Source: Adiantum capillus-veneris (lineage: Eukaryota; Streptophyta; Polypodiopsida; Polypodiales; Pteridaceae). Taken from it: 64,000 nt of DNA. The notes beneath the pieces are model-generated. The model was not told where the DNA came from. It made no database searches and saw only the letters and a list, made by a program, of their open reading frames with translations. The stretch covers positions 119,283,018 to 119,347,017 of the forward strand of contig CM043958.1 of assembly GCA_014529385.2 (NCBI GenBank), in the 5' to 3' direction. Shown here piece after piece: positions 1 to 11,284 of this stretch; position 1 is the stretch's first letter; each line of letters starts with the position of its first letter. Position numbers and translations under genes: made by a program.

Positions 1-160
1 TACCTGGCCCTCCATGCCTGCAAGATGCACACATAGGTGATTTCATCTGGACAAAGGCCATTACTTAATTGCATCTGTTGAAAACATCCTAAAGCTTTTT
101 GTACCTGCTCCTGTTGTGGGTATCCCGCAATCACTGCATTCCAAGAGAAGGCGTTTCCAA
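1..160 (-). pseudogene. PPR-protein gene fragment, copy 1
   Basis: Read on the minus strand, this stretch encodes a PPR-like peptide beginning SWNAVIAGYPQQEQ and continuing through a CFQQMQ helix to CPDEITYVCILQAW. That matches the plant PLS-type PPR pattern (SWN-x-(L/M)IAGY, F-x-x-M, P-(D/N)-x-(V/I)T). PPR proteins are organellar RNA-binding proteins used in RNA editing and processing. The frame is open through about one repeat and runs off the left edge. A second damaged copy lies at 255-361 and a CT microsatellite separates the two. No start codon is visible. I read it as a fragment of a gene or pseudogene that continues outside the window. Family identification is fairly secure, function of this copy is not. 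Confidence 0.6.
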
Positions 161-182
161 TGGCAATGGCGGAAGGGGCTGC

Positions 183-184
<2 letters not shown>

Positions 185-250
<66 letters not shown>
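185..250. repeat. (CT)n microsatellite, about 33 units
   Basis: This is an uninterrupted CT dinucleotide run between the two PPR copies. It gives artefactual open frames of Ser-Leu on one strand and Arg-Glu on the other, which should not be read as proteins. Confidence 0.95.
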
Positions 251-252
<2 letters not shown>

Positions 253-254
253 TG

Positions 255-361
255 CCGATATGCACGCATGGGTGATTTCATCTGGACAAAGGCCCTTTTT
301 GTCCCTGCTCCTGTTGTGGATATCCCGCAATCAGTGCATTCCAAGAGACGCCGTTTCCAAA
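255..361 (-). pseudogene. PPR-protein gene fragment, copy 2, with 35-bp deletion
   Basis: This duplicates the PPR stretch at 25-158. The same motifs are readable on the minus strand: SWNALIAGYPQQEQ and, in another frame, GLCPDEITHACI. Relative to copy 1 it lacks 35 bp between the IAGY helix and the CPDEIT motif, which shifts the frame, so it cannot encode a PPR repeat. Microsatellites bound it on both sides. It most likely arose by tandem duplication followed by repeat-associated decay. Confidence 0.55.

Positions 362-385
<24 letters not shown>
362..385. repeat. (AC)n microsatellite
   Basis: A 24-bp AC dinucleotide run immediately follows the second PPR copy. Confidence 0.9.
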
Positions 386-392
<7 letters not shown>

Positions 393-433
393 CTCGATTG
401 CCTTTCTCTCTCTGTTCGGAGCTCTCGATTGCT

Positions 434-806
434 GCAGCGCTCCTCTCTCTCTCTCTCCACATTTGGAGTCGCTTATTTTAAATCAACTTTTTGCTCTCTC
501 TGATCCTCTCGCCTTTATTTAAAGAAGCCAATCATTTGTGGCCACATGGCATAGCTAACCTTGCTCCTTTCTCTGAATCGATATTCCTTTCTCCGAATCG
601 ATGTTACATAATCAAGGTAACTTGCGGCAGCGCTCCTCTCTCTCTCTCTCTCTCTCTCTCCACATATGGAGTCGCTTATTTTAAATCAACTTTTTGCTCT
701 CTCTCATCCTCAAGCCTTTATTTAAAGAAGCCAATCATTTGTGGCCACATGGCATAGCTAACCTGGCTCCTTTCTCCAAATAGATGTTACATAATCAAGG
801 TAATTA
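434..806. repeat. Tandem duplication, unit about 190 bp, two copies
   Basis: Two near-identical units begin at 434 and 627. Each starts CAGCGCTCCTCTC with a CT run, then CCACAT(T/A)TGGAGTCGC, and ends with ATGTTACATAATCAAGG. The copies differ in CT-run length and a few substitutions, and the second copy lacks about 15 bp near its end. No coding potential is seen. Confidence 0.85.
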
Positions 807-1123
807 ATAGTTTTAGGGGTGAAGCCTAGGCCGGGTTCATACGAGGCCGACGGAAGAAACGATGTAGGAGGAGGAACATCGAAAAAGTGGAAGAGGCTGA
901 GAGAGGCCATCAACTCTTTAGGGGGGGGGGGATGGAGGGTCTCAACTGACAAATTAGATTTCGACATGGAGCCTTGACACCCCTGTGCACAGCATTGCCG
1001 CTGCCTCGTCTGCATCGCCCCTTAGTGATGGCTCCCCTTTTTGCTAATGAAAAAGGGGTGAGGTTATTTTTCAAAAATGCATAGGTAGCAATAAAAGGTA
1101 CTCATTACAAAGGGTGAGGTTAG
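807..1123. other. No gene recognised
   Basis: No conserved coding motif is visible. A run of ten G lies at 921-930. The sequence AAAGGGTGAGGTTAG directly before the poly-T at 1124 is the candidate left target-site duplication of the LINE that follows. A loosely similar GGGGTGAGGTTA occurs nearby at about 1056. Confidence 0.5.
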
Positions 1124-1136
1124 TTTTTTTTTTTTT
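1124..1136 (-). other. LINE poly(A) tail (T13 on the plus strand)
   Basis: A 13-T run sits just beyond the C-terminal LINE coding sequence. This is the expected position of the A-tail that marks the 3' end of a minus-strand L1-type element. Confidence 0.75.
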
Positions 1137-1139
1137 GAA

Positions 1140-3033
1140 GAATGTGAAACTTTGAATTAAATAAAGAAAATAGAGAAAATACATTGACCCACAAGTAGGG
1201 GTAGGGTCATCCCAACTACAAGTGTCATAGCTTATACAAAAGATCTCTCATTTTAAGCCTTGAGGCTGAATAATACAAAGGAATCTTTCTTCTCCATTGA
1301 GACCAAGGAATCCTTCTTTGCATTGTAGTGAGACAGAAAGATCATAATTAACTGGAAATTTAATTTTTCTACAGAGAGCATCTGAGGATCTTTTCAGCTC
1401 CATATGAAAACCAGGATGACTATCAGTGGAATATGCAAAAATTCCTGGATCTCCAAATAAACCATAGGATGATCCCTCTCCAAATATTCCAGAGGAGGAT
1501 ATCAAAACCCTTACAGTTTCCCAATAAGAGATCTATGGCTTTAATAGTCTGCATATTCCACAATTGTCACACATGCTTGAACTTTAGATAGAATGAGTCT
1601 GCTCTCTATACAAGAGAAAAAGAGGTGAGGAATATCTTCAATCTCGTTATTGCATCTAGGACACTTACCATCAGACTTGACAAATCCTTAGAGCTTTGTT
1701 ACCGCACCAACCTCCTTTGTGGAGAATGGAGGAAGGTGAAAATGGGTGAGCACAGCTTGTACTCTTTCAAGACACCATTCAGCTTCTTTCTGAGATAAGT
1801 GGTGTTGTTCTTGTAGCTTAGCAGCTTCTTTAAATCTTGAGCCATTGAATAAGTCTCCCCATGAATGAATCCCAGCCTTAAAACATTTGTGAGCCTTCTT
1901 GTTCAAGGAGAGCTTCCTTTTGCCTGCAAAATTCCCAAACCAAGGTGAATCCTATAGAAAACAGCTCAGGTTAGAGTAAAAAGAACAACTTGGCTTCCAA
2001 TTCTCCTTAAGCTCTTGCCAAGCATTCCAAAATCTGCATACAAGGCTAGAGCCATAGGGTAAAACTCTAATGGGAGAGAGTACAGAGTCTCTAAGGGTAC
2101 AATTAGCCCAGGCTTTATAGCTATCAATTTTGAACCTAGCCAGGTGTCTTTCTAAGAGAACTGGCCAAAAGTCCTCACAGCTCAAGGATCTAAGAATCCA
2201 TTTTGCTGCTAATTTAGTAGATATATTGTGCACATTTAGCAACCCTAGGCCTCCTTTGGCTTTAGGTAAGCAGCACACATCCCAAGCAACTTTAGGTACC
2301 TTGTGTTGGTCAAGATTTCCCCCCCCACATGAAGGATGTGAACAATGCAATTTCTTACTGCATTTGGTATTTGGTAGGTTGCGAGCAAGACAAAAAATAG
2401 TAAGAGAGGGCATCAGATAGTGATTAAGAACAAAGGCTCTACTGGCTAGTGAGGCATGGTAGTTATTCCATCTGAGAATCGTTTTACTGAGCACCCATTC
2501 CCATCTCTACTTGAAGGTCACTTCGAACCCCATAGGAATTCCCAACAATCTAAAAATGTGACCATCCTGAATCTGAGAGCGACCTGAACCAGATATTATA
2601 ATGGGGACCTCATCATATGAGGCTTTATAACCAATTTTACTTTGATTACTAAATGACCACTAGCAACACAAAATGTGTTTAAGCAAGACCAAAAGGTTTC
2701 AACTATCTGTATGTCATTGTGCATTATGACATTAGTATCATCAACAAAAACTGTTGCAAGCATAATTGATTATTGGCACCAGGAATTGCAATACCTTTCA
2801 TTCTATCTACTGCCGTTTCTTCCTTCACTAGCCATCACAAGGCATCTGAACAGACTCCATAAATCAAAGGTGGAACCCATGTCTGATGGACCTCAATAAA
2901 AAAATAGAGTCAGTGAGTTCTCCATTAACTGCTATTCTGGCAAAAGCATTCCCAAACAGTACTTGAATAAACTTTATAAACTTTTGCCAAAACCAATATC
3001 AAACACAGATTGAAAGACAAAATCCCATTCAAA
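1140..3033 (-). pseudogene. LINE ORF2, C-terminal half: RT palm/thumb and zf-RVT
   Basis: The minus strand resumes the RT frame directly left of the gypsy insertion (DFVFQSVFD, then NGE...RHG). The catalytic box reads FVDDT at 2733-2747, a variant of the usual F/YADD. Next come the plant-LINE thumb motifs: a LSKTILRWNN-like start near 2480, VAWDVCCLPKAKGGLGL near 2260-2300, and WILRSL. A zf-RVT region follows with KCPRCNNE and HLFFSC near 1620-1670. Many frameshifts break the frame. It would have acted in the LINE ribonucleoprotein, priming cDNA synthesis at nicked chromosomal DNA. Identification is secure and function is lost. Confidence 0.85.
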
Positions 3034-3397
3034 TGTCATAAAATCTAATATCTAGCTTTATCCAAATGATTGTCTCATGTTAAACTGATCATTTAATATG
3101 GAAAAATAAAAGGGGAAGCAAGAGCTAGAACATAGATATGTGTTTTTAGACCAAGCTTAGCACGGGGCCAAAAGGGAGATGGTTACATCTTGGCAAGGGC
3201 TCAAAAGGAGATGGTCTACTGAAGAACAATGTGTTAATAATGGAGCTTAAAAGACCTTAGGGTTAGCTCCATTAAAGACCTCCAAAGGTTAGTGTTACAA
3301 GTCCTTAGACCTAGGACCTTCACGTTGGGCAAGCTAGGCTTGTATTTGAGGTGTTCAAGTCAAAGATGAGCCCTAATTAGGGGAATGATGAGATAGG

Positions 3398-3440
<43 letters not shown>

Positions 3441-4508
3441 CACACACTCACTCAAGGCAAGCCCAAGACTCAAGAGGCACTAAGGCCACATGTCAGGCCC
3501 CTAGCAATATTGCCCTCATAAGGTGCATGAAGCCTATTGGATGACCTATAGGAAGGTCCAATGAGAATTTAGATTCAATTAGAAAATCAAGATCTTTCTC
3601 TTAAAAATGGAAAAGGAGGACATTTGTCCAAATGCTACAATTTAAAAAGTTGAGGTCTTTCTCTAAAAGGGAAAAAGGAGGACATTTGTCCAAATGCTAC
3701 AATTTAAAAAGTTAAGGTCTTTCTCTAAAAGGGCAAAAGGAGGACATTTGTCCAAATGCTACAATATAAAAAGTTAAGGTCTTTCTCTTAAAGGGAAAGA
3801 AGAAGGAGGGTGCTTGTTGAAGAGGCTACAATAAAATAAATAAGATCTATCTCTCTTTTATATACTCCACAAGTCTCTCTCACACACACACACTCCGATT
3901 GCATGTTGTGTACACAACTCTATCTCCTTCTCCAAGTTTGAGAAGTAGAGGGCCTACACCAACACCTCTTGGATATGGAATGCAAATCCAACCAAGAGTC
4001 AAGCTTCAATTGCATGCTCATTTTCTCTACCATCTATATTACTATACTAAGCTAAGCTACAAGAGTAATCTATGGTGAGCAAAGTATTTCTTTTTCGTAA
4101 GAATACTTCTTCTTCCTCTTCCCTACCCTCATTCCCTGCTAATTCTCTCCATCTTTGAAGGTGTTGGAGGTATTGGGACTGAGGCCGGGCATAATTTCAA
4201 TGCATGAAGCTTTCCATATTCATTGCATCAACTAGGTCTTAAGGAACACAAAGCTTGTATTGTACCAAGCCTTTTGGAAGGGGGACCGGTTCCATGTAAA
4301 TCTGGTCCTCAACTGTTGTCAATTTCTCTAATTCTCTCTCTCTCTCTTTTACAAGTATTGTTCATGCCAAGCTAACTAGGTGTAAGGGTTATGTTGTTAT
4401 TGCTAATTAAGTATTCTTCTTATTCTTATGATGAATTCTCTTAAGAGATTCTCACTACAACCATCTTAATTCTGCTATTCTCAATGTTACAAGTCCAATT
4501 CCATTACA
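3034..4508 (+). repeat. G1 5' LTR
   Basis: The LTR is 1475 bp, starts TGTCATAAAATC and ends CCATTACA directly before the primer-binding site. It holds a CA microsatellite at about 3400-3447, a tandem array of about 65-bp units at 3590-3800, and an AT-rich TATATA near 3857 as a candidate promoter. It matches the LTR at 10866-12301 closely: by eye about 16 substitutions in the 250 bp after TGTTTTTAGACC. Confidence 0.9.
3590..3800. repeat. Tandem repeat inside G1 5' LTR, about 65-bp unit
   Basis: A unit containing GGAGGACATTTGTCCAAATG, then CTACAAT and AAGGTCTTTCTC, is repeated three times plus a partial copy. The 3' LTR carries about two copies, so the array has changed length since insertion. 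The core GGACATTTGTCC is itself palindromic. Confidence 0.85.
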
Positions 4509-4509
4509 T

Positions 4510-4521
4510 TGGTATCAGAGC
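4510..4521 (+). promoter_or_regulatory. G1 primer-binding site
   Basis: TGGTATCAGAGC lies 1 bp after the LTR end. It is complementary to the 3' end of plant initiator Met-tRNA, the usual minus-strand primer for these elements. Confidence 0.9.
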
Positions 4522-4940
4522 TATTGGTTTCTCTTTTATTGCTTAAGAAGAAGTTCTTAAGTTTTCCATGAAAGGTTGGACATGTTCATTGCAAGAAGGT
4601 AAGTGGGACAAGGATCTATTATCTTGGTTGAAAAGGACTTTGTTCGAGGTACAACGTTGGGAACTATAGACTTAATAATAGAGTCTTTCAGGGCTTGCCT
4701 TTGGCTTAACCATTATTGAGATATTAACAAGCTCAACAGGAACCATAATCAACCAAGCAATGTTAGACCCTTTCCACCACTCTTTGCAATCAACAGTCTC
4801 TAAACCACGGGTGTGGCTGCTTGAGAGCTAATTTTCAAAAGTAAAGAAGAGTAGCAACTAAGGTTTTTGAGGGTACCAAAGCACAAAGTAGCATATACAT
4901 AACTTTAATTAGCATAGCTGACAATAATAAAAAGACTAGA
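4522..4940 (+). other. G1 untranslated leader
   Basis: Sequence between the primer-binding site and the gag remnant. No conserved feature is visible beyond its position. Confidence 0.6.
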
Positions 4941-5690
4941 ATGGATATTGACAACTTTGATTTTGCACATGAAGGTGCTACTGATGATGCCCCAATGTTT
5001 GTGAGTTATCTTGCTTCTAGGTTGCAACAAGCTATGTGCAACCTTGCTTTGCAAGCCGAAATTACGAGCAACTTCGTGCTTATGGCATTTCCCTACCTCT
5101 CCAAGAGGAAGAGGAGAGAGAGATAGGAAGCCTCTTGTAGAGACTTCCAACAGAAGAATCTCTCCTATGAAAGAAGAAGAGGAATCCAATGAACGAGAAA
5201 TAAGTGAATCACTGAATTCCTCTGAAGATGTGGCTCCACAAAGAATGCGATCTAGACGATCCCCAACTCCTCTCAAGAGGAAAATATCGTCCTATAGTGC
5301 TTCTCCTCGTCATCTCAAAAGGGAAGAGAGGAACCAAAGGAAGAAAAAGGTGATAAAGAGGTCACCCTCTTCTCCATCTTCATCATCTTCTAACGAAAGC
5401 AGCGGCTATTCTCCTAGAGTATACAAGAGGAGAGGACATCACAACTTTGGTGCTATCGACAAAGTTTTGGCCTTTATCCAACAATTTGATGTGGCCTTTG
5501 GAGACGAGGGCTTCACAGAGTCCTCCAAGCTATGTCATGTAGCTATGCACTTTCAAAAATCTGCTCGTCAATGGTGGGCTAACCTTCATGGCAATGGTGA
5601 AGCTCCAAAGACATGGAAAACTCTATGCTTTTTCATCATGACTTGCAAGCGACACCAAAGATAAAGTGCTCACCGAATGGTGGATTTTGA
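4941..5690 (+). pseudogene. G1 gag (capsid) remnant
   Basis: The first frame starts MDIDNFDFAHEG at 4941 and shifts near 5100 into a frame rich in Arg/Ser (RRSPTPLKRKISSYS). That frame reaches a capsid-like segment near 5455-5620: KVLAFIQQFDVAFGDEGF, then ARQWWANLHGNG and P-x-TW. The WW and TW motifs are typical of the gypsy gag retrotransposon domain that builds the particle shell. Capsid sequence stops near 5640, and the zinc knuckle expected before protease is missing, so a deletion probably removed the gag C-terminus. Confidence 0.75.
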
Positions 5691-5759
5691 AGATGACCGC
5701 AATGAGACTCCTACAACTTCTATGGTCAAAGCTCCAAAATAGGATGCTTATTGCAAAGG

Positions 5760-6130
5760 ATTGTCCCTTTCCTATGCTTGGGGGAAGGTGAGGAATCATG
5801 AGGCCTTCATCCTTTTTTATCTTGGCTCCACTCACAACTTCATATCAACGGAGTTGGCCACAAATCTACGCATACAAGCTTTGAGATGGGAGATACTGTA
5901 ACTTTTGATGGAGCTTTCAAGGGACAGCAAGCCTCCTTTACCCCCTTGATTGCAAAATTGAGGCTTCATGTCCAAAGCTACGTCGACAAAGAAGACTTTT
6001 TCATCTCTCCTCTCCAACATGAGGATGTTATCCTAGGGGCACCATGGTTCAATCGCATGGCTGCCAATATGAAGTTCCATGAAAGGAGAATTTATTTCAC
6101 TTACAGGGAAAAGAACATGTATATAGATGG
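5760..6130 (+). pseudogene. G1 aspartic protease remnant, catalytic Asp lost
   Basis: The retropepsin active-site region is recognisable as YLGSTHNFIS at 5818-5847; the family has D-(S/T)-G-S-T-H-N-F-I-S. Tyr-Leu replace the catalytic Asp-Ser. Later the ILGAPW motif (family ILG-x-x-W) is present near 6030. A frame change lies between the two parts. The enzyme would process the Gag-Pol polyprotein in the particle. Loss of the Asp means this copy cannot be active whatever its frame. Confidence 0.75.
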
Positions 6131-6299
6131 TAATGAGTCGGGTCATACTATACCTCTTGTAAATTCATTTGCTTTTGATAAGTCAATGAAAATCTCAATT
6201 TCCTCGTATATGATTTTTGTCAAAGAGTCTTTAAATGATGCTAATGTTTTACCAAAAGAAAGTGGTAGGAATCAAGGAGAATTAGAGTTGTCTAGTTTT

Positions 6300-7660
6300 C
6301 TAAATGGATTCAAAGATGTTTTTATCGATGATAACCGTATGGAGTTACCTCCAAAACGAGGGAATGATGACCATACAATAGAGCTTCTACCTGGGAGCTC
6401 ACGTTATCGAGTTTCTCAAGCTCAACAAGAGGAGATGATGAGGCAGGTACAAGAGCTAGTTGACAAAGGGATGGTGAGGCTTAGTTCCTTCCCCTCTTGT
6501 TCACCAGTCCTACTAGTGCAAAAGAAAGACGACACATATCGTATGTGTGTCACTGTAGAGCACTAAACCGGATCACTATCAAAAATAGATTTCATGCACC
6601 ACGGGTAGAAGATCTGTTTGATAAGCTACAAGGCTCTACCTACTTCAATAGGATTGACCTTAAAAGTGGCTATCAGCAAATAAGGATAGTGAATGAAGAT
6701 ATTGTAAAGACTGCTTTTCGCACAACATTTGGTTTTTATGAATATCTTGTCATGCCTTTTGGCAAGTTGACAAATGCTCCGGCCACATTCAACCACCTAA
6801 TGGAGAAAATTTTTAGGCCCCACTGCAAGTTTACTAGAGTGTTCTTTGATGACATCATCATCTACTCCAATTCTCTCGAGGAGCATAAGCAACATCTCCA
6901 AGTAATCTTTCAAGCTTTGAGGGAGAATAAACTTTTCATTAGCCAAAAGAAGAGTTAATTTTTCTTTCAAGAGATTCATTACTTAGGTCACATCATCTCT
7001 CGAGATGGTATCTGTATGGATCCATCAAAGTTAGAGGTAATCAAAGGATGGCCTAACCCAAGGAATCTACATGAGCTACGAAGCTTTATTGGTATGTGCA
7101 CATACTATAGACGCTTCATAGAAAATTTCTCTCAACTAGCAGGACCATTACATGACTTAACCAAGAAGAACGTTGAGTATTCATGGACTACTAAAGAGAA
7201 TAATTCTTTTGACAAGATTAAAGAAAATCTTACCTCCCAACCAGTGCTTACACTACCAAATCTCTCAAAGCACATTTAAGGTCCAATGTGATGCTTGTGG
7301 AGATTGCCTTGGAGCAGTCTTGCTCCAAGAAGGGCATGCCATAGCATGTGAAAGTTGAAGACTCAATATCGATGAACGGGCATTGGGCATATATGAAAAA
7401 GAGCTACTAGCTATTCTACATGCACTAGACACATGGAAGAACTATCTTTTGGGGACTCCATTCATCTTACAAACGGACCACCAAAGTCTCAAGTACTTCA
7501 TGACGCAAACCAAGCTTTTCGAAAAACAAATGAGGTGGGTAAATTTTCTTTCGCAATTTAATTTTCATATTGCTCATATTACTGGTAAACATAATCAAGT
7601 GGCCAATGCACTATCACGAAGACCAAGGGCAAATGCAGTGTCTATAGCAACTCACAATGA
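6300..7660 (+). pseudogene. G1 reverse transcriptase and RNase H
   Basis: RT motifs follow in order: SRYRVSQAQQEEM, PVLLVQKKD, then after a frameshift near 6560 RIDLKSGYQQIRI, FGFYEYLVMPFG, TNAPATFNHLM and the catalytic FFDDII near 6840. RNase H follows at about 7270-7620 with CDACGDCLGAVLLQ, the ELLAILHAL helix and a TDHQSLKYF box, ending VANALSRRP. In the first RNase H box CDA replaces the usual T/SDAS. Stops near 6957 and 7278 and frameshifts break the gene. It would convert element RNA to DNA in the cytoplasmic particle. The lineage is chromovirus-like. Confidence 0.9.
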
Positions 7661-7689
7661 TCTATCTTCCATGATAGGTGAGTATGCTA

Positions 7690-9060
7690 CTAACCTCAAT
7701 TTCAAGGACATAATGTTAGCCCTTGCCTTAGGGAAGAAAGAGGAACCATTCACCTTGCAAGATGGTTATCTTCTCCATGGCAATAGGCTATGTGTTACTC
7801 ATTCCCATCGTGAGAAAGTGATATATGAATCCCATGCTCCTCCCTATGCGGGGCATAGAGAGATTCAACCTACTCTTCGAGGAGTAGAGACGTATTTTCA
7901 TTGGCCCACCATGAAAGTGGACATACAAGAGTATGTTTCAAAATGTGTGGATTACTCCAGCCATTGCCAATCCCTAATTCGCCATGGGAGAGTATATCCA
8001 TGGATTTTATCTTTGGATTACCCAAGTCTATCCATGGGAATACGAAAATATGGACAATAGTCGACAGATTTAGCAAGCAAGCACATTTTATCCCTGACAA
8101 AAGGACTATTAAGGCACACCAAATGGAAACCCTCTTCATATCACAAATTTTCAAACACCATGGATTGCCATTATCCATCGTGTCAAATAGAGATCTTAGA
8201 ATGACCAATAATTTTTGGAAAGGTCTCTTTGAAAATCTAGGTACAAGGTTGAATTTGTCTTCGGCCTATCACCCACAAACAGATGGCCAAAGTGAGATAG
8301 CCAACCTTACAATTATAGATCTACTAAAGACCTATGTTACAGAAGTAGATCAACGCTCACAATGGGAGGAGTATCTACCACTTGTAGAGTATGTGTACAA
8401 TAACAATGTCCATACTACTATAGGAAAGGCACCTTTTGAGATCATTGACGGAAGACCTAAAAGTCCCTCGCTACTTAAGGTACGTGGGAAGATCTTTGTT
8501 GCCGATGAGTATAGCCGAGACCTGCAAGAATCTTTCCAAAAGATTAAGGAGGCTATATTCATCTCTCAAGAAAGGAAAAAAGCTGTTGCTAATAAGCACA
8601 GAAGGGCCTTAACGTTCAAAGAAAATGATTGGGTCTTACTTAAGTTTCCCAAGGCCCGACTGAGACAAACTACAGCCAAAAATCCTACGGGCCACCAAAA
8701 GTAGTATGCTAAATTAATAAAAAGATACTATTGTCCTGTCCAAATTTTAAAACCAATCAATGAGATGGCCTATCAACTCAAGTTGCCCAACTATTGGCTC
8801 ATACACAATGTTTTTTATGTGAGCCTACTCAAGCCTTACAAAGGAGAGCCATCAAAAGAACCAGTTATTGAAGACCCCCGAGAGATCGAAGATCAAGAAG
8901 AGGTGCTACAACCTGCAACTATCCTTTGACATGAGGACAAGGTACTACGCCATGGTAAGATTATCCGCCGATATCTTATTAAGTTCAAAATTATCCTTTT
9001 GAAGATGCTAGATGGATACAAGGAATACAGCTTAAGGATAGTATGAACCTTGTCAATGCT
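7690..9060 (+). pseudogene. G1 integrase with C-terminal chromodomain remnant
   Basis: The HHCC zinc-binding region is at about 7820-7970: ESHAPPYAGHR, then a degraded CVDYSSHC in place of C-x-x-C. The core follows after a frameshift near 7990: SMDFIFGLPKS with the first Asp, then VSNRDLRMTNNFW, where the second catalytic Asp (family SDRD) is Asn at 8186-8188, and YHPQTDGQSEIAN with Glu. A GPY-like tail reads YQLKLPNYW-(I)HNVF. At about 8880-9050 a chromodomain-like stretch (ILxHEDKVLRHGKIIRRYL, then a shifted NYPFEDARW) marks a chromovirus. Such domains steer insertion toward modified chromatin. The gene is dead. Confidence 0.88.
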
Positions 9061-9355
9061 TACAATACTACACTAGAGTAAAAAAATGTAAATGTTTCTT
9101 TTAAATGATCAATGTTTTTGTCTTATAAAACTAGATCTCTATTTTTATTATGCACAAATTTAAGTAGTATACATGCTTAGAATCATGTTTGTGTTTACGA
9201 CGTCTCTAAACACCAAGTAGAATTTGTCACTCTACTTTGGAACTATGATTTGGACTAAAGAGCAGACATGCTTGCGGCAGCTAAGTCTCCCAAGCACCAA
9301 AAGGATTAGTCATCCATTCTAAAATGACATCGTAAGGTAAAAAGGGATCCTCTAT
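9061..9355 (+). other. G1 3' untranslated region with weak polypurine tract
   Basis: No coding sequence is visible after the chromodomain remnant. The purine-rich GGTAAAAAGGGA at about 9337-9348, a few bases before LTR2, is a plausible but weak plus-strand primer site. Confidence 0.5.
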
Positions 9356-10192
9356 GTCATTAAATCTAATATCTAACCAACCCAAATGATTTTCTCATAT
9401 TAAACTGATCATTTAATCTGGGATAACAAACGGGAACAAGGGTTAGAATATAGTCATGTGCTTATGGATCTATCTCAACACGAGGTCAATGGTAAAGGGA
9501 CCCAAATGAGAGATGGTATGTCAAATAACAATATTTAACTAATGGAGCTTAAAAGACCTTAGTATTAGCTTCATTAAAGACCACCAATGGTTAGTGTTAA
9601 AAGTCCTTTGACCTTAGGCAAGCTAGGACTGAGCTTGAGGTAGAAACCCGTCCTTAACTTACCTTTGACCTTAGGCTGAGCTTGAGGTGGGAACCCGACC
9701 TAAATTTGCCTTTGACCTTAGGCAAGCTAGGGTTGAGCTTGAGGTGGGAACTCCACCTAAGGTGCTTGTCATGCTTGATGACTAAGGTACTTGAGGTACT
9801 TGTCGTACTTAATGAGAAAGGTGCTTGAGAAGCTTCCTATGCATGGGGGGTAAGGTGGTTGAGTCAAAAAGAGACCTTACAAACTTAATGAGGAAGTTGC
9901 TTGAGAAGCTTCCTATGCATGGGGGGTAAGGTGCTTGAGTAAAAAAGAGACCCTACAAACTTAATGAGCAAGTTGCTTGAGAAGCTTCCTATGCATGAAA
10001 GTCTCAAAGTTAGGGGAATCTTTGACCTAACCTTCCACTCACCCAAAGGACACCCCTTTTCTAAAAGGGCACATGGGACACATGTCCGAATCTCATTGAG
10101 CTTAACCACAAGGTGTGCTTGAATGCTATTGGTTGGGCTAAAGAGGGGTCCAATGAGCTTCTAGTTCCATCCAACAAATATCTATATATTTT

Positions 10193-10235
<43 letters not shown>

Positions 10236-10860
10236 AGGGGTAAGGAGGACACTTGTCAAAAGACTACCCATGTACTTGACTACATGTTGCATGTGATTGG
10301 CTAGGGGGAGAGGGGTCCAATGAGCTTGCAGCATGTGGAAAAGTTGCAACTCGCCCCAAGCAAGCAAGGGGGGTGCTAGGGTGATATACACCACACACAC
10401 ACACACTCATTTTGTGGATCCATTCTCACTTGGTGAAAGTTGAGGAACTCCACCTCCTTCTCCAAGCTTGTGAGAAGTGAGATCCTACACCAACACTCTT
10501 GGCTATGGAATGCAAATCCAACCAAGAGCCATGCTTCAATGCTTAAGCTTGCCATCTTCATTACTATGCTAGTATGTATGCTAGCAAGAAGAGTGGTGAT
10601 AAGTGAGGAATTATTTCTTTCTCCTATGGAATGTTTCTTCTTCCTCTTCCCTATCCTCATTCCCTGATAGCTCTCTCCACCTTCGAAGGTGTTTGAGGCC
10701 TTGGGACTGAGGCTTGGGATAGTTAATGCTTTCTACAAAGTTTATGTTATGCTTGTGATGCATGAATCTTTCCATCTTCATTGCATCACCTAGGTCACAA
10801 GGAACACAAAAATTGTATTGTACCAACTCTCCCTTGATGGGATAAAAATTGTATTACTCT
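9356..10860 (+). repeat. G1 middle LTR copy (LTR2), diverged and 3'-truncated
   Basis: It starts TGTCATTAAATC like the 5' LTR and keeps shared blocks, such as TGGAGCTTAAAAGACCTTAG and the AACACAAAAATTGTATTGTACC polyadenylation-region block. It is far more diverged and lacks the end of the LTR. It carries its own repeats: three copies of a TTTGACCTTAGGC...GAGCTTGAGG unit at 9606-9755, about 2.5 copies of a 70-bp GCTTGAGAAGCTTCCTATGCATG unit at 9824-9998, and a CT microsatellite at 10197-10233. Next to it, LTR3 begins without its first few bases. Confidence 0.8.
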
Positions 10861-10865
10861 CTATC

Positions 10866-11215
10866 CAAATCTAATATCTATCTTTATCCAAATGATTTTT
10901 TCATGTTAAGCTGATCATTTAATATGGAAAAATAAAAGGGAAACAAGAGCTAGAACATAGATATGTGTTTTTAGACCAAGCTGAGCATGGGGCCATAAGG
11001 GAGATGGTTACATCTTGATAAGGTCTCAAAAGGAGATGGTCTACTGAAGAACAATGTGTTAATAATGGAGCTTAAAAGACCTTAGAGTTAGCTCCATTAA
11101 AGACCTCCAAAGGTTAATGTTACAAGTACTTGACCTAGGACCTTCAGGTTAGGCAAGCTAGGCCTATGCTTGAGGTGTTCAAGTCAAAGATGAGCCTTGA
11201 TTAGGGGAATGAGAG

Positions 11216-11284
<69 letters not shown>

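Noticed and set aside
116-522. Open frames of Ser-Leu and Arg-Glu repeats (also near 10100, 17100, 25050, 25430, 59000)
   Set aside because: They are translations of CT/GA microsatellites and have no other conserved sequence.
3590-3800. CRISPR-like regular repeats
   Set aside because: The units are contiguous tandem repeats inside an LTR, with no unique spacers and in a plant context.
9004-9050. Separate small gene after G1 integrase
   Set aside because: The frame-shifted NYPFEDARW segment fits the end of a chromodomain and not an independent gene.
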